A DNA stretch of 64,000 nt from Anastrepha obliqua. Lineage: Eukaryota; Arthropoda; Insecta; Diptera; Tephritidae. A program made the position numbers and the translations under genes. The stretch lies in the NCBI RefSeq assembly GCF_027943255.1, contig NC_072896.1, positions 60,158,501 to 60,222,500 of the forward strand. The letters run 5' to 3'. The notes under the pieces are model-generated. The model was given only the letters and a program-made list of their open reading frames with translations. It was not told where the DNA came from and did not search any database. Positions 34,661 through 45,439 of the stretch are shown one piece after another (positions within the stretch are counted from its first letter, which is position 1; each line of letters begins with the position of its first letter).

Positions 34661-35830
34661 TTGGGTTGGGGAAAAAGTAATGTCGTATTTTGTCAATTGA
34701 GCGCGACATTTAAACATATCTTGCGTTGTACTTATTGCATCGGGTCACACTAAACGGCGATTTGAAGACGACAATCTGTACTACAAGTGTCTCTTTGACA
34801 GTGTTGAGATCGTAGATTCAGTCTTAAGTTATAGCGCGCCAAAGATGGAGTCCACCAAGCAAGAAATTCGTCATATTTTACGTTTTTACTACCTTAGATG
34901 GAAAAATGCAACGAAGGCGGCGGCAAAAATTTGTGAAGTTTATGGGCCTGATACTGTAACAATTCACACAGCACAGCGTTGGTTCGATAGATTTTGTCCT
35001 GGTGTAGTAGATGTCGAAGATGCACCCCGTACTGGTAGGCCAATCGTCGTAGAGACTGATAAAATCGTTGAAATTATCCAAAGAGACCGGCATGTGAGCA
35101 TTCGCTCGATTAGTCAGGAACTAGGTGTTGACCACAAAACCGTTTGGAACCATTTGCAGAAGATTGGATTCCAAAAAAAGCTGGATGTTTGGGTGCCACA
35201 CGTGTTGACGCAAAAAAATCTCTTGGACCGAATCAACGCTTGCGATTCTGTGCTAAAACGGAACGAACTTGACCCATTTTTAAAGCGGATGGTGGCTGGC
35301 GATGAAAAGTGGATCACGTACGACAACGCCAAGCAAAAAAGATCGTGGTCGAGAAGCGGCGAGCCGGCCCAAACCATCGCCAAGCCCGGATTGACCGCCA
35401 GGAAGGTTTTGCTGTGTGTTTGGTGAGATTGGAAGGGAATTATCCACTATGAGCTGCGCAACTATGGCCAGACCCTTAATTCGGTCCTCTACTGTGAGCA
35501 ACTTGACCGTTTGAAGCAGGCGATTGACCAGAAGCGGCCAGAATTGGTCAATAGGAATGGTGTTGTGTTCCACCAGGACAACGCGCGTCCTCATACATCT
35601 TTCATGACCCGCCAGAAGCTACGGGAGCTCGGATGGGATGTCCTATCGCACCCACATATTGTCCGGACCTGGCACCAAGTGACTATCATCTCTTATGGTC
35701 CATGCAAAACGCCCTTGGAGATACCAAGTTGGCTGCAAAAGAGGCTTGCGAAAACTGGTTGTCTGAGTTTTTTGCAAATAAGGAGTCAAATTTCGATCAC
35801 AAATACGACATTTCTTTTTCCCCAACCCAA
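34661..35830 (+). mobile_element. DD34D mariner with two lesions (1170 bp)
   Basis: The inverted repeats TTGGGTTGGGGAAAAAGTAA and the complement at 35803-35830 lie between TA pairs (34659-34660 and 35831-35832). The transposase is nearly complete except for one stop, one 1-bp deletion and a short loss before the right end. It is sense to the host gene in intron 1. Confidence 0.95.
34845..35830 (+). pseudogene. DD34D mariner transposase, stop plus frameshift
   Basis: The ATG at 34845 gives MESTKQEIRHILRFYYLRWK, a paired HTH region (to about residue 120), then WVPHVLTQKN (the WVPHEL motif), AGDEKWITYDN (first Asp) and ARKVLLCVW. A TGA at 35424-35426 replaces the second Trp of VWW. The frame continues with GVVFHQDNARPHTS (second Asp). 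A 1-bp loss near 35655 shifts the YSPDLAPSD motif: the shifted frame reads YCPDLAPSDYHLLWSMQN (third Asp). The last 20-30 residues are lost. Confidence 0.92.
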
Positions 35831-36289
35831 TATATAAATTAATAAATAGGAGTGTTTTGGCGTTGGATAAAAATGAAATATATTTTGCCATTTATTGTTT
35901 CTTAGATGCGCTTTAACAAAATATTCTTGCTTTTTAAGTGGCTGATGTGGGCTTAGTTGCAGTTTTTTATTGAAGTTAACATTTTATACGCAATTCATTT
36001 CATAATTCAATAATTAAAAGTAAACATAACTTTTATAAAAAATTTCTATCAAGTTGACGTTTCATATTCCAAGTAGTTAGAAAAAGAATTTAATGTATTC
36101 AAGGAGGTAAAAAATAAACAAAGAAGTAAACATGTGTGCACGGCATCTTTGTATTATATTAAGGAAATGCTGATGCAATAAGAGCCCTGGTGACTTTGAC
36201 CAACAATGACGAAGATGAGCGCTTGAGTGACTTCTAGTTTTGATTTTAATTCACTTCTAACATATTGACAGAGTTCGACTAAGTTCTAC

Positions 36290-36870
36290 TTATTATTTGG
36301 TATTACTCCTAAGAACTTTAATCTATTTGTATAAGTTATGCTCATACTTGAAACATTAAGAGTGGGGACATCGCAGTTTATTTTTTACATATATGTAGTA
36401 ATTTACACTCGCCGAGAAATTGAAGCGTCTGAAGTTAGGGACCAACTAGCGATTCGATGCAGGATTTCTGTGTAAGTCCTTATAACAGCTGCTTTGATTG
36501 GAGTTTTTTTTAAATATCAAAACGTCCTCAGCGTAAAGCTGATGTTCAACGAAGTTAAATTTCAATAAGATCATACTCCGCTCATCAAACGCAATGGTGT
36601 AGAGGTTCACCGATAAGGGGAATCTTCTGGAGTGCCATTTACCAATGGAAGGGTAGAAAAGACTTTCCATATGTCAAGTAGCCTCAAAACAATATGGATA
36701 CCAATGCTGTCAAAGGCTTTCATAAAATCTAAAGAAAGAAGTGGTACATGGTTTTTATACGGAAATGCGTTAGAAATGTACTATAGAAGTTAATCGATTG
36801 TTGCATGGTCCCGTTTGAAGCCGACTTGGCTATAGTGACTTGAAGAAGAGAAAAGAGAGGTTGATTGGAA
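36290..36870 (-). pseudogene. LINE reverse transcriptase relic
   Basis: Minus-strand pieces in order are GFKRDHATIDQLL, FMKAFDSIGIHIVLRLLDIW (RT palm, first Asp), LLKFNFVEHQLYAEDVLIFK (catalytic box, with YADD changed to YAED) and NRLKVLGV. Three or more frame changes separate them. Confidence 0.65.
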
Positions 36871-37710
36871 ACTAACGTTTTGAGACATAGATTTGGTAAA
36901 GGCAGAAGTTTAATCTGGTTGATATTGACTACTGAAGAAAGGTCAGTATTAGGTATATGTGGAGTTGAGTTGTTACTTGTAGAGTTTGAATTTAAGTTCG
37001 TTGGAGATGAATTTTCTGAAATTGCAGATGCAGATTTTGTAACAATAGCAAATGGTGTTGGGTTGAAGAGGATAAGTGTTTGATTTCAATATTTTTCTTA
37101 ACGTTCTGCGCTTTCCCAGTGTTTTTATTTTATTTGTATTCTTTGCTTTGTTGAAATTTCGCTTGCGCATTCGCTAGGCGAATGTGACGGGAAACTGCAA
37201 ATTGAACAACGTCGAAAATGTTTGCAATATTTTTCCGTATGCCCCGCTGCAAATACTTAAAAAGCCTAACAGAAGGTAATATTTCTATGATATTTTATTA
37301 TATTGGAGATACCTATATCCTACGTCGAATCTAATCACGCCCCAACCAACAGGCCTAATTGGGTAGAAAACAACAGCTTGATCATCAACTTGATTTAAAG
37401 CCTGCGCAATTTTCTGTTTTGTTAAATCAATATGGGGAAGAAGCTTCATATTAATTTAGGAAATAATGATATAGGAAAACATTTGTGGAAACATCATAAC
37501 AGGATTGTCTGAAAATCAGACTACGAAAAATTCAGTGTACAAATCCTTAGGATTCCACAATGTACCGGCTTGGAAAACTGGGTTTTTTTTGCGACAACTA
37601 AACATCAAGTTGCGTCGAAATTATCATAAATGCATACGATTTGGGGAGTTCGAAAGGGAATCATAGATGGAATGTTTAAGCTCGATTAAAGGGAAAATAG
37701 AGGTTGAGAT

Positions 37711-38001
37711 TTAGGTGTTTGGCCGAGCTCCTCCTCCTATTTGTGGTGTGCGTCTTGATGTTGTTCCACAAATGGAGGGACTTACAGTTTCAAGCTGACT
37801 CCGAACGGCAGATATTTTTTTTATAAGGAGCTTTTTCATGGCAGAAATACACTCGGAGGTTTGCCATTGACTGCCGAGGGGCGACCGCTATTAGAAAAAT
37901 GCGTTTTTCTTAATTTTGGTGTTTCACCGAGATTCGAACCTACGTTCCCTCAGAATTCCGAATGGTTGTCAGGCACCAATTCATTCGGCTACGGCGGCCG
38001 C
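37711..38001 (-). mobile_element. tRNA-derived SINE, copy 3
   Basis: It starts on the minus strand with GCGGCCGCCGTAGCCGAATG (A box). The B box GGTTCGAATCTC lies at 37932-37943, and the body is colinear with copy 2. The 3' end stops at CCAAACACCTAA and lacks the GCGCCAATTA end, so the copy is 3'-truncated. It ends about 105 bp before exon 2 of the icarapin-like gene. Confidence 0.82.
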
Positions 38002-38107
38002 CTTTATTTATAAATATACGTTTGCGTAATACCATGAGTATTTAATTACTTAAACTGTTTTACATTTTTGAAATTAATTGATTTATTTTGTTTTTGTATA
38101 TTTGTAG

Positions 38108-38320
38108 CTGGCTCTCCTAATGATGACGCGGAAATTATTGAAGTTCCACGACGCCAAGTGCTCAACCCGCACAGTACTGACGACTCTGTAGACAGCTCTG
38201 GTAGTGAACCCGAGTTCACAGATTTCAAAGGCGTCATCGATACTGGTGTAGGTTATCCTTTTCTGCAACCACATCCTTTACCGTTCTCATTTAATTTGGG
38301 CTTTTTCGACGCTTTTGAAG
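38108..38320 (+). CDS. icarapin-like protein, exon 2
   Basis: The acceptor TTTGTAG precedes 38108 and the donor GTAAGT follows 38320. It encodes 70 full codons: an acidic, Ser-rich part (SPNDDAEIIEVPRR, DDSVDSSGSEPEF), then a Pro/Phe-rich stretch (YPFLQPHPLPFSFNLGFFDA). It joins in phase at both sides (exon 1 g + CT = Ala; exon 2 g + AT = Asp). The aromatic segment matches the middle of icarapin-like proteins in position. There are no Cys residues, so no disulphide fold is expected. Confidence 0.85.
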
Positions 38321-38374
38321 GTAAGTGCCACTATATTTGTACCTGTACTCTGACTATGCGCATAAAATATAAGA

Positions 38375-39400
38375 TGAACATATATGTATACATTCCGTCA
38401 ACAAAGTACCGGGAATGGTTCAATAAAACGCAAAATAATTGTTTAATCATCAAAATTTATTTTGTCGCTTTCAAAATAGGCTCCATTCGAAGCAATACAT
38501 ATATGCTAACGATTAGTCCAGCTATCAAAGCACCTTTTAAATGTGTTTGAAGAGATTTTCTTCAGCGAATTCTCTATCGAAACAATGAATCTGGCGAATA
38601 CGGTGGTTGTTCGATGATATTTGTCGAATTTTTGGTCAAAAAGGTGTTCACAATATGAGCTTTGTGAGACGGTGCGTTATCATGGTGCAAGATCTATGAG
38701 TTTTCTTTCCGCAAATTGGGCCGTTTCCTATGCACATTCTCTCTCAAACGCCGCATAACTTCCAAATAATATTCTTTATTTACCACAGAACCATTTGTAA
38801 TGAATTTCGAGTGCACAACACCATGATAATCAAAGAAAACGAGTAGCATGACTTTCACTTTTGACCGACTTTGAAGTGGTTTTTGGGGTTTCGGCTCATG
38901 TGGACAGCGCCATTCAGCCGCCCGTTGACTGGTTTGCATGTCAAACTCATAAACCCACGTCCCATCACCTGATATGATGCGTTGGATAAACGTTGGGCCC
39001 GAATTCACTTGCTCAAGCATGTCTTCAGCCACCTTCTTCCGATGAATGTTTTGAAAGAAATTCAACTCTCTTGGAACGAGTCGAGCAGCCCCGTGTCTAA
39101 TACCCAATTGATGGTTTAAAATGTTGCGAATTGATGCGTGAGACATGATAAGGTCACAAGCTATCTCCCTAAAACTTAAATGATGGTTTTCCAGCACCAC
39201 TTCCTTGACTTTTTCGACGTTTCCATCCGTTGAAGACGTTGATAGGCGACCAGATCGGGGCAAATTTTTCACAACTTTTCGGCGCTCTACAAAAGCCTTA
39301 TACCACTTGTAGACCCGTGTTTTTGATAAAGCACACTCGCCATTGGCTTTCTGCAACATTTTTAACGATTCGGCACACGAAATCTCGTTCAAAAATTAAA
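38375..39400 (-). mobile_element. DD34D mariner, truncated at its 5' side
   Basis: The left limit carries TCCGTCAACAAAGTACCGGG, which reads outward as a plausible mariner 3' end. The right side is cut by, or abuts, the element at 39403. It carries a long transposase frame plus a decayed C-terminus. Confidence 0.72.
38694..39392 (-). pseudogene. mariner transposase (HTH to first Asp), truncated
   Basis: A 232-codon frame runs without ATG (its first codon is GAAATCTC-adjacent TTG). It reads EISCAESLKMLQKANGECAL, SKTRVYKWYKAFVERRK (HTH), GRLSTSSTDGNVEKV, MSHASIRNILNHQLG, RRIISGDGTWVYEF-type (seen as RIISGDGTWVYEFD, first Asp with Glu changed to Gly) and KSRSKVKVMLLVFFDYHGVV-like text. After a stop it continues with ILHHDNAPSHKA (second Asp) and EQPPYSPDS, then decays, so the third Asp is lost. 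No start region is left. Confidence 0.8.
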
Positions 39401-39402
39401 TA

Positions 39403-40008
39403 CAGGGTGGGCCATATAGCGTTTGCTTTTTGAACCACCTATTTGTTTGAGAATGGCAACATAGATGACATGTCAAATGTGTTCATAATTTACTGGAAGG
39501 TTTGACAAACGCTATACGCTTGAACGAATTTGGGAAATATTGAAAACCTATTTCCAAAGTGGTGAGGATTCTTCTTCTTCCGCGGTTACAGTGAATGACG
39601 AGCGTTACGGTTTTTGCTAACGTTTTTGAAAACCGAATAATCAGCTGAAATTCCGATATCAATTGGCCGCCTCGGAGGTGTGATTTAAGCCCGTTGGACT
39701 ATTTTTTGGGGGGAACCGTTAAGGACAAATGCTATGCGAACCACCCAGAAACGATTGATGCCTTAAAACACGAAATCGAAGTTGCCATTCATAAAATTGG
39801 AGCCCAAACAATCGAAAATGTGCTTAAAATTTGGGTTGATCGAATGGCCTACTGTAAAGTCAGTCGTGGCAGTCATATGAACGATATTATTTTTTATTCA
39901 TAAATGACAATGTTCAATCTTCAAAATAAAAAAGAAAATTTGAAAAAATATTGATTAGTTTTTTTTTTATAGCCAATTCAAAAAGTAAATTTTACATGGC
40001 CCACCCTA
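39403..40008 (+). mobile_element. DD41D mariner, doubly deleted (~606 bp)
   Basis: The left end CAGGGTGGGCCATATAGCG follows TA (39401-39402). The right end CATGGCCCACCCTA is its imperfect complement. Inside are FDKRYTLERIWEILKTYF (N-terminus), TVNDERY (middle) and, in the frame 39694-39903, MDYFLGGTVKDKCYANHPET to SRGSHMNDIIFYS (from the third Asp to the C-terminus). Two separate blocks of the transposase are missing. Confidence 0.85.
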
Positions 40009-40130
40009 TGTAAGTTGTTTCCGGATAAGTTATTTTGGTGCCCGTGAAGCAGGTTCCTGCGGGGTAGCGTTACGTATTTATATGTTTACCTATAGCTTTG
40101 AATTCAAATGGTTAAAACATGCATGTTCAC

Positions 40131-40526
40131 TAGGCCGGGTCGATTTGTGTGGAGGCAAAAAAATCGCCCTTTGCTCTGTGAAAATCATATTCTAATCTTG
40201 GGTCAAACTTTTTAGTTTCTTTTCTATAACTCACTTAAATTAATTTTTTCATTTACATATGTTCTGACTAAATAAATTTCATAAGAGAAAAAATAGATAT
40301 TAATATAAATAAATAATAATAATTATCATAAATAAATAAAAATAAAGAAAAAACATAGCCATTTAGCTAATTTTTTCATGTAAAGGCCAGAAATGGTAAT
40401 ATTTCGAGATTGGGGGACATCAGAACTCGTTTTAGAGGTATGGTTCCTTCGGCAAAGTTTTTTATTTTGATCCCTAGAATACGATTTTCACAGAGCAATG
40501 AGCGATTTTTAAATCGACCCGCCCTA
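40131..40526. mobile_element. hAT-type MITE (396 bp)
   Basis: A perfect 8-bp target-site duplication ATGTTCAC flanks it (40123-40130 and 40527-40534). The ends are TAGGCCGGGTCGATTT and AAATCGACCCGCCCTA. Inner parts also pair (TGCTCTGTGAAAATC on the left and GATTTTCACAGAGCA on the right). No coding capacity. Confidence 0.92.
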
Positions 40527-40618
40527 ATGTTCACATATTTAGTGAAGCCTTTTCTAATCGAATGCCCCAGAAACTTAGCCTTAATTTAAAAAAGAGTAAC
40601 TGGAAAACATGCTCTCGA

Positions 40619-40747
40619 ATGCTCTAAGTATTCGGTAGCACAATAAGAACAAGGTTGCGAATAGAAAATTAGCAAAAGAAAATGCCCTAAGTATTCTTTT
40701 GCGAAGGCGTAATAGGAACAAGGCTAAGAATAGAAAAATATCCAAAG
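40619..40747. repeat. imperfect tandem duplication, ~65-bp unit
   Basis: Two adjacent units both read ATGC(T/C)CTAAGTATTC, a variable stretch, AATA(A/G)GAACAAGG, then GAATAGAAAA and AAAGAA. The second unit is about 5 bp longer. Confidence 0.7.
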
Positions 40748-42439
40748 AAATGAAAAGAAACAAACAACTTACAAATGCAATATATAGTATGCACGCGTAT
40801 ACCAAAATTGATGTGTACATATGCATACCAGTTAGAATTACCTTCAAGTCTCTTTGGCGACAATTTGAACATGAGTATTTCTAACCTAAGCTGTACTTTG
40901 TTTAATTTGAACGCACTTTCTGGAAAAATGTCTAATATTCAAAAGAATCAGTTATATATATTTCGGGAAATATTTTTTAGAATCAAAGAAATAATTGACA
41001 CATTCAATGGGGAAATGGGATAGAAAAGTCTACATACTTAAGTTCATTATTGGTGATTTAGATAATAGAAAAGTGATTTTGAATGAATATGAGCTATATG
41101 TTAAGAAGCAAAATGTGTGAATACAACCACTGGAACTGTTCTTTTTGTAATTTCATTTAATTCGCTTATCGTAATTTATTAATTCTCTGGGTATTTAAAC
41201 GTTGTATTTAGTTTACCAACAGGCGACCTTAGAGTCAATGTCGTATGTCCATGAATTAAGTTATTTGTAGTGTTTAAATTGTACAAATCTTTTTCTTTTC
41301 ATAAAATACACTATCGATTTATTAGCATGATCATTTATGGGTAAGATAAACGAAATTTCTTCGCAAGCTGTCCATACCTACATAGGATAAACTTTTTGAC
41401 TGTTGTAGTTTTGGTTGAAGGAGGAGGTACTATAGGTAGGTAGGTAGGTAAGATGGCAAGAGTACCCTAGGTACACTACAAGTAGCACTTACGTGCCGTT
41501 TTGATACCATAAAGTGGAGGTACTATAATTGATTGATAAAAACCGTCATCAGTACCTCCACACAGTGCAGAAGTGGATCAACCATTGCAATATTATGATG
41601 CTACTTTTAGGCTTTAGCTTTACGAGGAAGGTTGAATAATAATAAATATATTTATTCCAAATTGTTAACTATTTCTAACTGATTTCGTAAGTTATTTGGG
41701 TAAGACAAAAGCGTACATAAAATTTTAACAAAATCGGATAATATTTAGTATTTTCGCGATAGGCGTGGCAGTGAGGCAATCTTTTTCATATTCAATATTT
41801 TTTCTTTCCTGGGTGAAAGTAGAGTAAATACCTGCGAAACGGAACACGCTTACTAATTATGACCGCCAATTACATGAAAACGTTACACTGTACGTTGCAG
41901 AGGGGGTTACCGCATATCTATACATTTACACTTTAATAGCTCTAAAAATACGGTATACAGATTTCCTAGTTTAATAAAGTTTATTAATTTCAGAAGAAAA
42001 TTTAATTGCTGCTTAAAGCTACCAGAACTTGACAGGAAAGAATTACTAGAAAGAAAAACGTCATATTGGGATTAGCTTGAATCTCTGTTAACGATTTCCA
42101 CTGGCAAGCTTAGCATCGGTCATAAGCGTAAGAGCTGAATTGAGTAAAAATCACCTTTTGGGTTCGAAATGCAAAGAAAATTGCTTATTCGTAGTAGCGT
42201 TAACACCCAAACCCACTTTCTTCAGGAACTTTCAAGTTCTTATTAATGAACTTATGACCTGAAGAAATAATTCTATCACCTTCATACCTGGTCTCAGATA
42301 TGGTTAACTGCCGGTTCGCAATTAGAAGATGGTAATGATAATGGGCTTAAATTCAAAAAAATTATTACAATGCGCTTTTACCCAAGAATCTTCTAGGCAG
42401 AAATACATGCCTCAAGAGATATGTGTGAGGGAATGTCCG

Positions 42440-43910
42440 TGTGAAAATGAGAGGAACCCACATATATGTATATGTTCATAATTTCAGATATTCAGGCGGC
42501 TTTGAAAGTCATCTTGTCAACTGAAATAACCTCAAAAATGGTAAATGAGTGCTTGAACCTTCTTAACATGTTAGGGAATTTCAACACAGTATTATTTGGT
42601 TGGGTTCCTAGACTTGATTGATATGAGAAAATGAAATGGCTGATCGTCTAGCTAAAACAAGAGGCGCATTTGCCTCTAATTTGGCCTTACAAAAGGCCAC
42701 ATTAACCCATTTCTAAGAAAATCGGAGGAGAAGAAATTCGTTCAACACTAGCGAAATTCTATCGGTTAGGGACAATCGGAACAATTCTTAACGCCGGACA
42801 GACGAATTTCTGATAAGCTACTATCGCTCAGCAGAATAGACTGGTTACTTTACAGGCCACTATAGCCGGAGATATCACTTAAGGGGTAACACCACTCTTC
42901 ACGCGTAAAATAAACACGATTTTTAAAGAATTTTTTTGTATAGAAGGGAAGGTAAAACAATCACTCTGATTTGGGAAGTTATTACTTATATACTAAAATA
43001 CAAAACTGCAAAGTTTGATCGAAAAATTTTACAAAATGGCGGCATTGGAGACATTTTTGTAATGTGGTTTCTCTTGAAGGAGCTCCGCGGCACGCAGCAC
43101 AGACGGTGCAAATTTTAATCTGGAACAAAGAAACATTTTTTTTCTTAATCTAGATAAGAATAGCTAGAGAAACACGTAGGGGATTTAAAAAATATTTATT
43201 TTTGTGGAATTAACAAGCATTTGAAGGAAAACACTCTATTTTGGACTAAAAAACGGCACTTAAATAATTATAACAATCGCTTAAATTAATCTATCGAAAA
43301 TCCCCAACGCTCTTCTCTTAAGAAGGTTATTATACAGACGTAGTGAAAAACCTGATTAAAAATATTTAAAATTGTTTGAGTTATGCTGCGTGCCAATTTC
43401 AGAAAACGTGTTTTGAGAAAAACGCGTTTAAAGTTTGGAAATTTGGAGAAGTCGTTAGGTAGCAGTCACTAACGCTTCGTTAAAAGCTTCAAATATTTAT
43501 GAAATAAACTTCGGTAACGTTTAAAACTTTTTGTTCTGTATTTTAAAACGTTCAAAGAATTTTTTAAGTTATAAAAAAAAAATCAATTTTTTGAAATTTC
43601 TACAGTGGTGTTACCCCTTAAACGAAATAGGACTGTCTGATTCCATCATCCGTCGAATCTGTGAAATGGACATGGAAAATTCAGAATCCATTCTTTGTGA
43701 ATGGCTTGCAATAAGCAGAAAAAGGCTACACCAACTTGGTGGCATTGCGGTGCATTCATATAAATTATGGAACAATAAGTTGAAAAATTTTCAAAAATTT
43801 GTAAAAAGCCTTAAAATTTAAGATAACTTAGTAGGCTTTGCACAATAGATCTCTTTGGTCGCAATGGGCCAAAGTCTAATAATAGTACTAGCGTTAGAAA
43901 AATGTTAAAT
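42440..43910 (+). pseudogene. LINE RNase H end, split by a TTAA element
   Basis: Pieces on the plus strand are ENEMADRLAKTRGAFASN (RNase H, third-Asp region) and FTGHYSRRYH; the frame then resumes after the insertion as LNEIGLSDSIIRRICEMDME, NSESILCEWLAISRKRLHQL. This is the GHY/CRFC...HVLCEC ending of RNase H-bearing LINEs. The 3' UTR follows with GGTCGCAATGGGCC near 43858. Removing 42883-43617 plus one TTAA restores the frame exactly. Confidence 0.78.
42883..43617. mobile_element. TTAA-flanked element 1 (735 bp)
   Basis: TTAA lies on both sides (42879-42882 and 43618-43621), with inverted ends GGGGTAACACCACT and AGTGGTGTTACCCC. No transposase frame is present. TTAA targets are used by piggyBac and Kolobok elements; the ends do not settle which. 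It shares an inner block (TTTTGAGAAAAACGCGTTTA) with the element at 52686-53376. Confidence 0.88.
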
Positions 43911-44467
43911 TTGTAAACCAAGATGTGCTAATAAATCTTGAGCTTTTTTGACGGCCAAATTAAAGAGCGTTCTCTCAATTAATCAACTTCCCGCACTACA
44001 AATTTTAGATCGGTGCGGGAAATAAAATGTAACGCAGGAAATTTAATATCATTCAGACATAAAGAATCAAGAGATTGAATGGGGTGAAGTATGGCCCAGC
44101 GTTTGAGTGCCCGTACTTGAAGTGCCTAGCAGTACAAAACACCAAGTGTTTGTTTTCAACGAATTCTACAGTTAACGATTCAAACCTGCAGATCTTTTAC
44201 AATGGCGTCGGCTTACAATTTAGCCTTTCTTTCCGCCCTCGTGTACCATGTGCAGCTCGGACAAGCTGTCTCTATTGCTTGAATAAGCTTGAACAGAATC
44301 TCTGTTACTGGAAATCTTCATCAGAAGTCTTATAATAGTTACGAATATGTCCAGTTGTTCCACAGATTGCCCTCTATTTAACTTACTTAGCTTACAGTAA
44401 TTTATCTTTCATATTCTATACTTTTCTTTATTTGACGTTTTAGCTCAGACTTTACTGATCCATATAC

Positions 44468-44990
44468 GTTAGGTTAGGTTAGGTTGTAGCGGCTGTACAC
44501 TATGGAACACACCCAAGCTTATAGCCCATTGTGAAGCCGCGCTAAGAAGGGAACATGCCCTTATCTGTCCTAAAACCGGTGGTAACTTTTCAATAATTTT
44601 AGAAGATTCCTGATTTCTACGGTACTGAGATCTTACAACGCATTAAAAAATTGTCTACCTAAGTAGTGAATCTACGTACGGACAGATCAGGACAATGTAC
44701 AGAAGGTGCGAGATTGTCCCTTTCTCTTCCGCTTCTAGTCCGCTTCTGAAGAATGCATTTGTCTGCATGCCCAGCCTCTAGGTGCGTCTCCTTTTTAATG
44801 TCCCGATATAATGAAAAGCATGGTGCTCATACTATGCTATTTTGGCTCGGCAGAAATTCTGTTAATTTAGCATTGAGAGTCGGCCACAAAATGTACTCTT
44901 AATAAATTTCAAGTCATAACGAAATACAAGAAGGATTCTTTCATTCAACTTTATCTTTGATATCATCAGTGGTAATTATACCTCTTTTAA
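44468..44990 (-). mobile_element. LINE 3' untranslated end, probable
   Basis: The + strand begins with GTTAGGTTAGGTTAGGTTG, the same kind of end as the LINE at 31541. The following sequence is moderately GC-rich and non-coding, as expected of a LINE 3' UTR in minus orientation. No RT or RNase H motif is seen, so the assignment rests on the tail. Confidence 0.4.
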
Positions 44991-45264
44991 AGCGCATTTA
45001 ATTTTACATTCCACAAAAAAACCTGCATAGTAGCGAATTAATCTTTCTGAAGCTTTTCTTATGTCTGTTATGCTCAAATTCTTTGGCTTTTGAGTTTTGA
45101 TCTTCTAAACAAACTTTCAAATTGTCCCTGAATGAATTATATAGATAAGTATGAACTATTACCGTGAAGGTCTTTTGTTGTAGTCTGTAAGAAATCATTT
45201 AATTCTAGATTTAGTAAAATAAAAAGTAAAATTAAAAAAGTAAATGCATTTTCATTCTTTTTAG

Positions 45265-45374
45265 ATATTTTCCGACGCCTACGTAACCAGCTTTGGTCGT
45301 CAAGCTTGCCTAGTGACGGCGATAGTCTGTCATCATTTGATTCTTCCAAAGGCAATACTACCTCAACTGTGAAG
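45265..45374 (+). CDS. icarapin-like protein, exon 3
   Basis: The acceptor TTCTTTTTAG precedes it, and GTACTA, a weaker donor, follows. It encodes IFRRLRNQLWSSSLPSDGDS, LSSFDSSKGNTTSTVK after the split Asp codon. NTTST gives an N-glycosylation site (NTT) just before the conserved block, as in other icarapin-like proteins. It is in phase 0 with exon 4 across a 65-bp intron. Confidence 0.85.
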
Positions 45375-45439
45375 GTACTAAGTAATATCAATACTTCCGT
45401 ATTATTTCGTATTAATAATACATTTTTCTGCTATCTAAG

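Larger units (their letters stand above)
12416..38107 (+). other. intron 1 (25.7 kb), transposon-filled
   Basis: GT at 12416 and AG at 38106-38107. It contains at least seven mariner-type elements, a pogo relic, LINE fragments and SINE pieces listed separately. Segments with nothing assignable are 13998-15345, 15641-16129, 16351-17197, 18602-19680, 20617-22019, 23376-24092, 24691-25183, 26024-27266, 28633-29565, 30006-31540, 33940-34660, 35833-36289 and 36871-37710. They are AT-rich with (ATGT)n microsatellites. Confidence 0.82.
38321..45264 (+). other. intron 2 (6.9 kb), transposon-filled
   Basis: GT at 38321 and AG at 45263-45264. It holds two abutting mariners, a hAT-type MITE, a tandem duplication, LINE relics and a TTAA element. 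Stretches 40748-42439, 43911-44467 and 44991-45264 have nothing else that I can assign; a (TAGG)4 run at 41435-41451 resembles another near 27153-27168. Confidence 0.82.

Noticed and set aside
38068..38550. 160-codon single-exon gene
   Set aside because: Only 38108-38320 is coding; the rest reads through an acceptor and a GTAAGT donor into introns.
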